Origin: Rhodopseudomonas palustris
GTDB lineage: Bacteria > Pseudomonadota > Alphaproteobacteria > Rhizobiales > Xanthobacteraceae
Length of the DNA: 64,000 nucleotides
Assembly: GCA_016215605.1 (NCBI GenBank)
Contig: JACRJB010000021.1
Coordinates: 1-64,000, forward strand
Direction: 5' to 3'
A program made the position numbers and the translations under genes. Below, one piece after another: positions 40,499 through 48,753 of the stretch. Below the pieces are notes generated by a model, which made no database searches, was not told the DNA's origin, and worked only from the letters and a program-made list of their open reading frames with translations. Numbering within the stretch: the stretch's first letter is position 1; the number at the start of each line of letters is the position of its first letter.

Positions 40499-41896
40499 AT
40501 GGATCAACTCCTCCTCTCCCGACTGCAGTTCGCGTTCACGATCGGCTATCATATTCTGTGGCCGGCCTTCACCATCGGAATCGCCTGGTTCATCGTGGTG
40601 CTGAGTGCGCTGTGGCTGCGCACGCACAACCCGGTGTACCGCGATCTGGTCCGCTTCTGGACCAAGGTGTTCGCGCTCGCCTTCGGCATGGGCGTCGTCA
40701 CCGGCGTCGTCATCTCGTATCAGCTCGGATTGAACTGGTCTGGCTACGCCCGGGCGACCGCCGATGCGATCGGGCCGCTGTTCGTGATGGAGGTGCTCAC
40801 CGCGTTCTTCCTCGAGGCCGGCTTCATCGGCGTGATGCTGTACGGCCAGGAGAGGGTCGGGGAGAAACTGCACTTCGTCGCCTGCCTGATCGTCGCGATC
40901 GGCACGGTGCTGTCGGCGTTCTGGATCATCTCGGCGAACTCCTGGATGCAGACGCCCACCGCCTTCACCACGACGGCCGAAGGCCGGTTCGTCGCCACCG
41001 ACTTCTGGGGCGTCGTGTTTAATCCGTCGATGCCCTACCGGCTGGCGCACATGATCACCGCGAGCTTCATCACCGGCGGGTTCGTGGTGACAGGCGTGGC
41101 AGCGTTCTGGATCTGGCGCGGGCGTCCCGCCGATCAACCGGCGGCGCGCAAGGCGTTCTCGATCTGCCTTGCTCTGCTGGCGGTGCTGATGCCGGCGCAG
41201 ATGCTGATCGGCGATCAGCACGGGCTGAACACCCGCAAATATCAGCCGATGAAGCTCGCCGCCATCGAAGCGCGCTGGGATACGGCGCGGCGCGTGCCGA
41301 TCAATCTGATCGCCTGGCCGGACGAGAAGGCGGAACGCAACGACTACGCGCTCGAGATTCCGCTGCTCGGCAGCCTGATCCTGACGCATTCGCTGAACGG
41401 CGAAGTGAAAGGCCTGAAGGAAGTGCCGCCGTCGGAACGCCCGCCCGTGCTTCCCGTGTTCCTGGCCTTCCGCGTCATGGTCGGCTGCGGGATGCTTTTG
41501 CTTCTGGTCGCCTTCACCGGGCTGTATCTGCGCTGGCGCGGACGGCTCTACACGACGCGCTGGTACCAGATCGCCTGCATGGGTTGCGTCCCGCTCGGCT
41601 TCATCGCCACGCTGGCCGGCTGGGTGGTGACTGAGGTCGGACGGCAGCCCTATGTGATCTACGGACATTTCCGCACGGCCGAGGCGGTGTCGCCGATCGC
41701 CACCGGCGCCGTCGCCAGCTCGATGGCGATCGCCTTCGTCCTCTACAACTGCCTGCTGCTCGGCTTCTTCTGGTACGCCGGCCGGCTGGCCTGGCGCGGC
41801 CCGATGAGCGCCCTGCCGACTCATCAGGCCGTGCCGCTGGCGACTGTCGCCGCCGCGCTTGGACAGAACTCCCCAACCCCTAAAGGTGCGAAATGA
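40499..41896 (+). CDS. cydA: Cytochrome bd-type ubiquinol oxidase subunit I (CIO type)
   Basis: 465 residues with about nine membrane helices. It starts LLLSRLQFAFTIGYHILWPAFTIG (His19 is the heme b595 ligand), continues with FVMEVLTAFFLEAGFIGVML (Glu) and YRLAHMITASFITGGFVV (heme b558 His), and has the GWVVTEVGRQPYVIYGHFRTAEAV region. The Q-loop is short, which is the cyanide-insensitive CioA subtype. It reduces O2 to water with ubiquinol at high affinity and without pumping protons. It shares an operon with cydB, whose start overlaps the stop codon by four bases, and probably with the ydeP-like gene. Confidence 0.94.
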   Translation: MDQLLLSRLQFAFTIGYHILWPAFTIGIAWFIVVLSALWLRTHNPVYRDLVRFWTKVFALAFGMGVVTGVVISYQLGLNWSGYARATADAIGPLFVMEVLTAFFLEAGFIGVMLYGQERVGEKLHFVACLIVAIGTVLSAFWIISANSWMQTPTAFTTTAEGRFVATDFWGVVFNPSMPYRLAHMITASFITGGFVVTGVAAFWIWRGRPADQPAARKAFSICLALLAVLMPAQMLIGDQHGLNTRKYQPMKLAAIEARWDTARRVPINLIAWPDEKAERNDYALEIPLLGSLILTHSLNGEVKGLKEVPPSERPPVLPVFLAFRVMVGCGMLLLLVAFTGLYLRWRGRLYTTRWYQIACMGCVPLGFIATLAGWVVTEVGRQPYVIYGHFRTAEAVSPIATGAVASSMAIAFVLYNCLLLGFFWYAGRLAWRGPMSALPTHQAVPLATVAAALGQNSPTPKGAK

Positions 41897-42918
41897 GCAT
41901 GATGGCGAACTTCGACTTTGCGGCCTTCTTCGCTGTCAGCGCGGCGATCGTGATTGGCCTGTATGTGGTGCTGGATGGCTTCGACCTCGGCGTCGGCATC
42001 CTGTTTCCGTTCGCGCCGCGCTCCTCGGATCGGGACGTGATGATGACGACGCTGGAGCCGTTCTGGGACGGCAACGAGACCTGGCTGGTGCTGGGCGGCA
42101 TGGTGTTGCTGGGCGCGTTTCCTCTCGCCTTCGCGATCCTGCTGCCGGCGTTCTACGTGCCGCTGTGCCTGATGCTGTTCGGCCTGGTCATTCGCGGCGT
42201 TGCGTTCGAATTCCGCTCGCAAGGCGGGCGATTCCAGATCATCTGGTCCGCGACCTTCGCGGCCGGTTCGTTCATCGCCGCGTTCTGTCAGGGGGCGGTT
42301 CTTGGAGCCTTCGTCGGGCGCAGCATCGCGGTGTCGGATGGTGCGTTCGCGGGTGGACCGTTCGACTGGCTCGGGCTGTTCTCGATCGCGACCGGTCTTG
42401 GCGTGGTCGCCGCCTACGGCCTGCTGGGCGCCTGCTGGCTGGTGTGGAAGACAGGCGGCTCGACGCAGAATTTCGGCCGCGAATTGATGTTGCCGACGCT
42501 GCTGTGCGCCGGCGGCGCGATCCTGCTCGTCAGCGTCTGGACGCCGTTCGTCAAGCCGCAGATCGCCGAACGCTGGTTCGTATGGCCGGACATGCTGTGG
42601 CTGGCACCGCTGCCGATCATAGCGGTCCTGGCTGGGATCGGCATTCTTCTGACGCGCTGGAGCGAACGCGAGTGGGCACCGTTGGCCTTGTCCCTTCTGC
42701 TGTTCATCACGTCGCTGGCCGGGCTCGGCGCCAGCGTGTGGCCCGAAGCCATTCCGGGCGTGATGACGATCTGGCAGGCATCGTCGATGCACCGGACCCA
42801 GGTCATCGTCGCCGGCGCCATCGTGATCATCGTGCCGATCATCCTCGCTTATATCGGCTACGGCTACTGGCTGTTCCGCGGCAAAACCAAGCCGGTTCCG
42901 GAGTTTCCGGAGAGCTGA
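41893..42918 (+). CDS. cydB: Cytochrome bd-type ubiquinol oxidase subunit II (CIO type)
   Basis: 341 residues, about eight membrane helices. Typical opening: FAAFFAVSAAIVIGLYVVLDGFDLGVGILFPF, here in two blocks, then PFWDGNETWLVLGGMVLLGAFPLAF and VIRGVAFEFR. It pairs with CydA to form the oxidase core. The ATG overlaps the cydA stop (ATGA). The short accessory subunit (CydX or a DUF2474 protein) that often follows is not obvious; the only small frame there, from GTG 42950, does not look like one. Confidence 0.94.
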   Translation: MSMMANFDFAAFFAVSAAIVIGLYVVLDGFDLGVGILFPFAPRSSDRDVMMTTLEPFWDGNETWLVLGGMVLLGAFPLAFAILLPAFYVPLCLMLFGLVIRGVAFEFRSQGGRFQIIWSATFAAGSFIAAFCQGAVLGAFVGRSIAVSDGAFAGGPFDWLGLFSIATGLGVVAAYGLLGACWLVWKTGGSTQNFGRELMLPTLLCAGGAILLVSVWTPFVKPQIAERWFVWPDMLWLAPLPIIAVLAGIGILLTRWSEREWAPLALSLLLFITSLAGLGASVWPEAIPGVMTIWQASSMHRTQVIVAGAIVIIVPIILAYIGYGYWLFRGKTKPVPEFPES

Positions 42919-43001
42919 GGCAAGCCGCGGCGGCCGTTTCGCAGGAGCTGTGAACGTCTACCGCCGGTTATTGTTGTGGTGGTCGAACGAGGGAGAAGCG
43001 A

Positions 43002-43310
43002 ATGTCGAAAGGCTGCAAACACATCGCGGGCATTCGCGACGTCACGCCGAGCGCGCTCGGCTGCGAGGAATGCCTGAAGATCGGCAGCCCGTGGGTGCAT
43101 CTGCGGATCTGCCGGACCTGTGGCCATGTCGGGTGCTGCGACGACTCCCCGCACCGACACGCGACCCGCCATTTCCATGCGACCGCGCATCCGGTCATCG
43201 AGGGATACGATCCGCCGGAAGGGTGGGGCTGGTGCTATGTCGACGAGGTTCTGTTCGATCTGTCCGACCGGATGACCCCGCATAACGGGCCGATCCCGCG
43301 ATACTTCTGA
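43002..43310 (+). CDS. UBP-type zinc finger protein
   Basis: 102 residues with a complete UBP-type zinc finger: the Cys/His ligands in GCKHIAGIRDV, LGCEECLKIG, LRICRTCGHVGCCDDS and PHRHATRHFHATAHPVIEGY. In eukaryotes this domain binds the ubiquitin C-terminus; bacteria have no ubiquitin, and the role of these small stand-alone versions is not established. It lies 83 bases after cydB, with GGGAGAAG before the ATG, and may be the last gene of the respiratory operon. A possible link to metal or redox sensing is speculation. Confidence 0.88.
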   Translation: MSKGCKHIAGIRDVTPSALGCEECLKIGSPWVHLRICRTCGHVGCCDDSPHRHATRHFHATAHPVIEGYDPPEGWGWCYVDEVLFDLSDRMTPHNGPIPRYF

Positions 43311-43396
43311 CACCCTCTCCACGTCCCGGATCGCCAAGGAACCTCGCTCGATAGGACCACAACGCTCACTTGTTTCTGCCAATGAGGAGTCGTGCC

Positions 43397-43738
43397 GTGA
43401 CACGGACTGTGATCGTCCTTCCACTAGTCATTGCCTGCGTACTCGATAGCGGTGCGGCCTATGCGGGGGCATGCACGCGCTCGATTGTCAGACTGCAGTC
43501 TCAGGTCGATGCGGCGATCGAAGCCCGGCTGTCTGCACAGCCTTGGCGGCCGGAGAGCCTGTCCGCGCTACGGGGCTATCAACCAACGCCTCACTCGCTG
43601 GCCGTCGCCTCGGCAGATCCCGACCTTCAACAAGCTCTGGGTGCACTCGAACTTGCACGAGCCGCGGATCGTGCTGGCGACCGTGATGGCTGCCGGCGCG
43701 AGCTTCGGCGCGCCGATGCCGTGTTGCGGCGATCTTGA
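43397..43738 (+). CDS. Small secreted protein, unknown function
   Basis: About 113 residues from GTG 43397, seven bases after AGGAG (43385-43389), which I prefer to the ATG at 43370. A signal peptide (TRTVIVLPLVIACVLDSGAAYA) precedes a short helical domain (residues 25-113) with IVRLQSQVDAAIEARL, LGALELARAADRAGDRDGCR and RELRRADAVL. It contains two cysteines that could form a disulfide. I do not recognise a named family. It follows the zinc-finger gene on the same strand by 86 bases. Confidence 0.6.
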   Translation: MTRTVIVLPLVIACVLDSGAAYAGACTRSIVRLQSQVDAAIEARLSAQPWRPESLSALRGYQPTPHSLAVASADPDLQQALGALELARAADRAGDRDGCRRELRRADAVLRRS

Positions 43739-43906
43739 GCCGGCGGCCCGCAGATCGCGGCGCATCAACAAGGTGCGGTCCGGCCGGGTGCCGCCCGCGC
43801 GTCTTGCATCGTCCAGACGTCCGGGGTGCGCATACGTCCGTATGATGTTCGGTTGAACCTAACGCTTCATATTAACACGAGCGCGCATCGTGGCGCGTGA
43901 GCGTCA

Positions 43907-44767
43907 ATGTGGAGGTCAGCCTTGTCGCATCCATTTTGCGAGTTCGCCAGCGAATCACACCCGAACCGTCGGGCCGCGAGCATCCGGGCCCAAGCGGACG
44001 CCCTTGACCAGCATCGAGATCGGTCTGCCCATCACCGTGCCGAGACGATCGCCTTTAAGAGCATCGCGGCGTCGATCAGCATTGTGGAGGGTGAGGGGGC
44101 CGCCGTTCGTGGGAGCCGGGACGGGTGGCGATATCGAGCAGCCGATGGCGGTCCTGAAACGCTGTTGAGTTTTCCCGACGTGGCTCGTCCGTTCGCCCGC
44201 CCCGGGGCAGATACGTCCGCCGATCAGGATCCGGTGGTCGCCAGGTTGTCCGAGGCTCTGGCGGCGGCCGAGCGCGAACCTTCTGAATTCTCCGCGCTCT
44301 ATGCGGACGCCGTGCGCCTGGTGACGGTGGTTCGTCGCCTCAGTATCGAGGGGCACGCCAGCGCCCTCAAGCAGCAGCAGACGACGGCGACCACGGGCCT
44401 TCCGAAATGGCGCTTGAAGTTGGTTTGCGATCACGTCACGGCGCATCTCGGCGAGAAGGTGACGCTGACCGACATGGCGGCGGCGGCGCGGCTGAGTCGT
44501 ATGCATTTCGCAGCGCTGTTTCTGCGGTCGACCGGCATGCGGCCACATCAATATCTGCTGCAGCGACGCATCGCGGCCGCGCAGGAACTACTCCAGGACG
44601 CCAACCAGCCGATCATCCAGATCGCCATTCAGGTCGGATTTCAGACCCAGGCGCACTTCACCACTGTCTTCAAGAAGATCACCGGTGTAACACCGGCAAA
44701 ATGGCGAGAGATGGTGATGCCGCAAGGCTCGCATCCCGATCAGTTCGGCAGCGGCGTCGTCTCCTAG
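43907..44767 (+). CDS. AraC-family transcriptional regulator
   Basis: The C-terminal 110 residues are a clear AraC DNA-binding domain: LKLVCDHVTAHLGEKVTLTD, AAARLSRMHFAALFLRSTGM, RIAAAQELLQDANQPIIQIAIQVGFQTQAHFTTVFKKITG (three blocks) and TPAKWREMV. The preceding region (LSEALAAAEREPSEFSALYADAVRLVTVVRRL) is the helical linker of small AraC proteins. The first 80 or so residues of the longest frame from ATG 43907 look Arg/His-rich and may be partly non-coding, so the start is uncertain. No target is evident. The next gene encodes an HWE-type kinase. Confidence 0.78.
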   Translation: MWRSALSHPFCEFASESHPNRRAASIRAQADALDQHRDRSAHHRAETIAFKSIAASISIVEGEGAAVRGSRDGWRYRAADGGPETLLSFPDVARPFARPGADTSADQDPVVARLSEALAAAEREPSEFSALYADAVRLVTVVRRLSIEGHASALKQQQTTATTGLPKWRLKLVCDHVTAHLGEKVTLTDMAAAARLSRMHFAALFLRSTGMRPHQYLLQRRIAAAQELLQDANQPIIQIAIQVGFQTQAHFTTVFKKITGVTPAKWREMVMPQGSHPDQFGSGVVS

Positions 44768-44881
44768 GCTTGGCCGTATGTCGTTGCGCTCAGCGGCGCT
44801 TCAAGACGAACAGCGGTCGCCAGCTTAACACCTCAGTACAGTATCGTTCGCCGAGCCGAATGGCATAATCCTCCCGCAATC

Positions 44882-45595
44882 GTGGAGATACAGACAATGA
44901 TTGGCGAGCCTTCCATTCACGGAGCGAAGTCGATGTTCTCCGATGGTCCGATCGGTCAACACATGAACGCCGAGTGTAATCATCGGATAGCCAACAGTCT
45001 GCAGATGGTTGCGTCGATGATCTCGATGGAGAGCATGCAGCTCAATGACGACCGGGCGCGGCGCAGCTTGGAAATGGCAGGTTTGAGGATACAGGCGATC
45101 GCGGGAGTACATCGCAGGCTCTATTCCACGCCCCTGGGCGAGGACTCTCTCGATCTCGCCGACTATCTGATGTCGTTGATCGGGGAGCTTCGCCCGCTGT
45201 GCCTGCCGTCTCTCAATTCGGGCAAGCTGGTCACGGATCTCAGCCCGATGGCGGTGCGTCCCGAAATCGGGACCAGCCTTGGTCTTATTGCAGCCGAGGC
45301 GATCGTCAATGCCTGCAAGTACGCCTACAGTGACGGGCGATGCGGCGATGTCGTCGTTCAGATCCGTCGCAACGACCTCGGGACAGGAACGATGTCGATA
45401 GCCGACACCGGGCGTGGGCTGTCGGCTGATAATGGACCTTCGAAGTCTGGCTTTGGAAGCCGCGTGATCGATCTCGCGGCGGATCGCATCGGCGCAACCC
45501 TCCGCTATGAGGACAATCGACCAGGGACGAGGCTCATCGTCGATTTTGCGGTGAAGTCCTGCACGCGTGTACCGATATTCTCAGTCCCTGAATAA
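44882..45595 (+). CDS. Soluble HisKA_2/HWE-like sensor histidine kinase
   Basis: 237 residues from GTG 44882. The dimerisation and phosphoacceptor helix reads ECNHRIANSLQMVASMISM with His34, the HisKA_2 pattern. The ATPase domain follows with LGLIAAEAIVNACKYAY (N-box), SIADTGRGL (G1) and SGFGSRVIDLAADRIG (G2). There is no membrane segment or sensor domain, only about 25 leading residues, so the signal must come from a partner. Such kinases in alphaproteobacteria often feed the general stress response through PhyR-like regulators; none is encoded here. Confidence 0.87.
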   Translation: MEIQTMIGEPSIHGAKSMFSDGPIGQHMNAECNHRIANSLQMVASMISMESMQLNDDRARRSLEMAGLRIQAIAGVHRRLYSTPLGEDSLDLADYLMSLIGELRPLCLPSLNSGKLVTDLSPMAVRPEIGTSLGLIAAEAIVNACKYAYSDGRCGDVVVQIRRNDLGTGTMSIADTGRGLSADNGPSKSGFGSRVIDLAADRIGATLRYEDNRPGTRLIVDFAVKSCTRVPIFSVPE

Positions 45596-45978
45596 ATCTC
45601 GAAGTGACGACGATCGAGGAGGTGGGTGTGTCGACCATACGACCGAGAATTGTCTTGGGCGGCCCGACACATCAAGCAAGTCCGCGCTCAGGATGGAAGA
45701 CGGCACGACGTTTGTGCCCGATGCCGCCGATCGCGGCTGAGCCCGGCACGCGGGGCGCGCCGAGGTCGATCTTTACGATCTGAGCCGCCCTGCCGGCCCC
45801 GAAATCTCAGCGTGAGATATACTTATAGTCGCGAATGCGGGCGATGCTGGATTGCGGCGCCGAACGACGCCCAAGCGATAGAGCCAACATCTGCATGCAG
45901 GACGGCGCCACTATGCCGGAGAGATGCGAGGGAGCGCCGAAGTTCGTCGGCGCTCCCGGCTCGGCTCGGTCTGCGGCG
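45596..45978. other. Intergenic spacer, small inverted repeat only
   Basis: 383 bases between convergent genes. atctca-GCG-tgagat at 45804-45818 is a short inverted repeat with an AT-rich flank, possibly a terminator or operator. Other frames look random. I see no RNA gene. Confidence 0.4.
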
Positions 45979-46209
45979 TTAACGTACCGGCGTCTGAGTG
46001 CTGGCGTTGCCGAACAGCAGATGGGGATTGACGGAACATTCGCCGCCGACGCCCGACGCGCTGGCGCGGCACTGCGCGAGCGTCCGATACTCGCATTCCA
46101 GGGCATCCGCAGTGCCGTAGTTGACGCACCACTTGTAGGATGCGGCCGAGGCTGCGCCCGCGTTCAGCAGGCCGACGCCAACAACCGACAACATCAAGAG
46201 CTTCTTCAT
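45979..46209 (-). CDS. DUF3551-like small secreted protein
   Basis: 76 residues from the ATG at 46209 (MKKLLMLSVVGVGLLNAG signal peptide, cleavage after ASA). The mature part has the DUF3551 pattern, YKWCVNYGTADALECEY followed by RTLAQCRASASGVGGECSVNP, with four conserved Cys. These short exported proteins are abundant in Bradyrhizobium and Rhodopseudomonas and have no known function; disulfide pairing in the periplasm is likely. It is divergent from the efflux operon at 46484. Confidence 0.78.
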   Translation of the reverse strand: MKKLLMLSVVGVGLLNAGAASAASYKWCVNYGTADALECEYRTLAQCRASASGVGGECSVNPHLLFGNASTQTPVR

Positions 46210-46483
46210 CGTTCCATCCTCGCTTGTTCGGCAAACCGCTTGCCGTGCAGAACCCATTTGCGTGCCGGATCGTGGTGATCATTGCCGATTATTTCGTGCC
46301 TATTCGAATTCGAACGGCTGGCGACCCAAACCAAGGTTGGTATCAGGTGCGCCGCCTCGCCCGTGCGCGGCGCTTAGTTCATTGGAGGGCGAGGCCGGCC
46401 GCGTCGGCAAACCATTGTATGATGGAGCTCGTCACGCACCGGATCCATCTGGGATGCATCCAGCTTCGAGGTGTCCGGCTAAG
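46210..46483. promoter_or_regulatory. Divergent region before the aromatic efflux operon
   Basis: 274 bases without a gene. A 12-base perfect palindrome ttcgaattcgaa lies at 46303-46314 and a second dyad, accaa-GG-ttggt, at 46330-46341. Both are suitable repressor or activator sites for the FUSC/HlyD operon starting at 46484. No regulator gene adjoins it except the decayed AraC relic beyond the operon. Confidence 0.4.
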
Positions 46484-48535
46484 ATGAGCGCATTCGACGA
46501 CAGTGGCCGCGAGGATTGGCTCTTCTGGCACGGCTGGCAGGCGGTCCGGCTGCACCTCCGACTATTCGCCCCCCGAGTGCTGTTCGGTCTGCGCCTGTCG
46601 GCCTCGGTCGGCCTCGCTCTGTTCGTTACCTATTATCTCGAATTGCAGAACGCCTTCTGGGCGGCAACGACGGCGGCGATCGTTTGCCAGCCCAATCTCG
46701 GCGCTTCGATCCAGAAAGGCCGCTTTCGTGCGATCGGCTCGGCGGCCGGCGCGCTCGCCATGGTGGCGCTACTGGCGTCGTTTCCTCAGCAGCGCGAACC
46801 CGCGCTGCTGCTGTTGGCGCTGTTCTGCGGTTTGTGCGCGGCCGCCGCTACGTTGCTGCGCAATCTGGCGGCCTACGCAGCGGCGCTGGCGGGGATCACC
46901 AGCGCGATCATCTTCGCCGATACGGTGACGGATCCATCCTCGGCCCCTTTTCTCGCGATCGTTCGCGTCGGCGAGATCTGCATTGGCATCTGCGCGGCCT
47001 GTGTCGTCGCCATGCTGACCGGGTCCGGGTCGGCCCGGCGACAGCTTTGCCAGACGCTCGGCAGGATCTCGGCCAATCTCCTCGCGGGCTTCTCCACGGA
47101 TGTCTCGTCCGATCGCGACGCCCGGGACGGTCGCGCCGCGCGGATTGCGCTTACGCGGGAGATGGGCTCTCTCAATCTCGCGATCGACGCGGCGTTGGGA
47201 GAGCAATCGCCGGTGCTCGCCGATCGCAATCGGCTGCGCCGCGTTCCGTTCGAACTGCTGGATGCGCTGACCAGCTGGCGCAATGCGACGCGCGTCGACG
47301 GCGTGGTCGACGCGACCGCCGACGCACGCGGCGAGCTCAGGGCGGTGCTGGCTGCGCTCGAGCAGGCCCGCCTACACAGTGATCCGGCGGGATTTCGCGC
47401 CGCTTGCCGGACCGCGCTGGCGCGGATCGATGCGATCCGCAAGTCCGATGTCGACGCGCGGATGTTGAATGCGGCCCGCGACGTCGTGCAGAGCCTCGTC
47501 GCCGCGGCAGACGCCGTGCTGGCAACAGCAGCTGTCGGTGGAAGAGGCGACCGGTCGGTGCCGGTCGTCCCCGTTCTCGCCGATCCGCTGCCCGCTCTGG
47601 TGAACGGCGCCCGGACGACCGCGGCGATCCTCGCGACCACCTGGTTCTGGGTGGCGACGGCCTGGCCGTCCGGCCCGTTCGCGATCGTCTTCGCCGCTGT
47701 CGCTACGCTGATCTTCGCATCGTTCGGTGACCAGGCGCGCGACCTCGCCCGGGACTACACGATCGGGGTGGCGTCGATGGTCGTCGTCGGCGGCGTGTTG
47801 TATTTCGGCGTGCTGCCGGCGCTGTCGAGCTTCGCGGCGCTGATGGGCGTGTTGTCGGTGCTGTTCGTCGTGCTCGGAACGATGCAGGCCGGGACGTGGC
47901 ACAGCGTCGTCTTCCTGGCGATGACGATCTCGTCGCTGCCGCTGCTCGGCGTCGGAAACCCGGTCGTGTACGACGCCTCGGCGTATTTCAATCTCGCGCT
48001 GGCGATCGTGTCCGGAAGCGCGGTGGGAGCGCTGTTCTTCGTCGCCATGCCGGTGGTGCCGCCGGGCCTTCGGCTGCGGCGTTTGATCTCTCTGTCGGTC
48101 CGCGACCTACGCCGGCTGCTGTGGCGTCGGTGGACGCCGGATCGGGATCGCTGGACCGCGCTGATGGCGCGGCGCATCGAGCTGCTCCCGCCCCAGGCGA
48201 CAGCGGACGACACCGCCGATCTGCTCGCGCTCTATGCGGTCGGCCGCGCAGTCCTCCGCCTCGAACAGGCTGTGCCAGACGACCGCGCGCTGGGCTCGCT
48301 ACGCGTGGCGCTGTCCGCGCTCGCCGACGGTCGCCTGGCCGATGCGCGGGCGATGCTGGTGGCATGGCGCGGCCGTAACCTCACGCTCGATCCTCCGAAC
48401 GAAGACGTGGGCCGCCGGCGCTGGATCGCCTGCCAGTCGCACATCGCCGTCGTCATTGATGCCATCGACAACCATCCGGCGCTGCTGACCGCCCCGTTTC
48501 GCGGCCGGCAGCTGCTAGCCGCAGCATTCAGGTGA
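46484..48535 (+). CDS. FUSC/AaeB-family aromatic acid or fusaric acid efflux permease
   Basis: 683 residues with two blocks of membrane helices (about residues 30-180 and 370-530) separated and followed by soluble domains, the PET/FUSC layout. Typical sequences are LRLSASVGLALFVTYYLELQ with FWAATTAAIVCQPNLGASI, LAAYAAALAGITSAIIFAD, and in the second half AAILATTWFWVATAWPSGP. The family exports aromatic carboxylates or fusaric acid. It is followed directly by a DUF1656 (AaeX-like) gene and an HlyD-like adaptor gene, the standard efflux trio. Start ATG 46484; the longer frame upstream is not family-like. Confidence 0.88.
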   Translation: MSAFDDSGREDWLFWHGWQAVRLHLRLFAPRVLFGLRLSASVGLALFVTYYLELQNAFWAATTAAIVCQPNLGASIQKGRFRAIGSAAGALAMVALLASFPQQREPALLLLALFCGLCAAAATLLRNLAAYAAALAGITSAIIFADTVTDPSSAPFLAIVRVGEICIGICAACVVAMLTGSGSARRQLCQTLGRISANLLAGFSTDVSSDRDARDGRAARIALTREMGSLNLAIDAALGEQSPVLADRNRLRRVPFELLDALTSWRNATRVDGVVDATADARGELRAVLAALEQARLHSDPAGFRAACRTALARIDAIRKSDVDARMLNAARDVVQSLVAAADAVLATAAVGGRGDRSVPVVPVLADPLPALVNGARTTAAILATTWFWVATAWPSGPFAIVFAAVATLIFASFGDQARDLARDYTIGVASMVVVGGVLYFGVLPALSSFAALMGVLSVLFVVLGTMQAGTWHSVVFLAMTISSLPLLGVGNPVVYDASAYFNLALAIVSGSAVGALFFVAMPVVPPGLRLRRLISLSVRDLRRLLWRRWTPDRDRWTALMARRIELLPPQATADDTADLLALYAVGRAVLRLEQAVPDDRALGSLRVALSALADGRLADARAMLVAWRGRNLTLDPPNEDVGRRRWIACQSHIAVVIDAIDNHPALLTAPFRGRQLLAAAFR

Positions 48536-48546
48536 GGACCGACGCA

Positions 48547-48753
48547 ATGTATCGAGAAGTGAACGCATTCGGCGTCTACGTCGCGCCGTTCGTGGTGATG
48601 ATGCTGATCGCTTGGGTGGCCACCATTCCGCTCGGCATCGTCGGCGCGCGGCTGCAGGTGGGCCGGCGGGTTTGGCACCCCGGTCTGTTCAATCTGTCCA
48701 TCTACGTCGTCGTCCTCTCGACGATCGTGATCGTCTCAGGAGTTCGTCCATGA
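48547..48753 (+). CDS. DUF1656 (AaeX-like) small membrane protein
   Basis: About 68 residues with two hydrophobic helices (VAPFVVMMLIAWVATIPLG and LFNLSIYVVVLSTIVIVSG) and the family start YREVNAFGVY. Small DUF1656 proteins accompany AaeA/AaeB-like pumps and are thought to help assembly. I place the start at ATG 48547, eight bases after an AGGA, although a GTG at 48532 overlapping the upstream stop is possible. The stop overlaps the ATG of the adaptor gene. Confidence 0.82.
   Translation: MYREVNAFGVYVAPFVVMMLIAWVATIPLGIVGARLQVGRRVWHPGLFNLSIYVVVLSTIVIVSGVRP

Noticed and set aside
42950-43285. Possible CydX/DUF2474 accessory subunit after cydB
   Set aside because: Only the first dozen residues are hydrophobic; the rest is Arg-rich and overlaps the conserved zinc-finger gene in another frame.
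43890-44168. Alternative frame at the 5' end of the AraC gene
   Set aside because: No AraC-like sequence in that frame; the conserved DNA-binding part lies wholly in the frame annotated, though its true start is unresolved.
44860-44881. Sigma-54 promoter before the HWE kinase
   Set aside because: A TGGCAT element is present at about 44860, but the matching TTGCA at proper spacing is missing.
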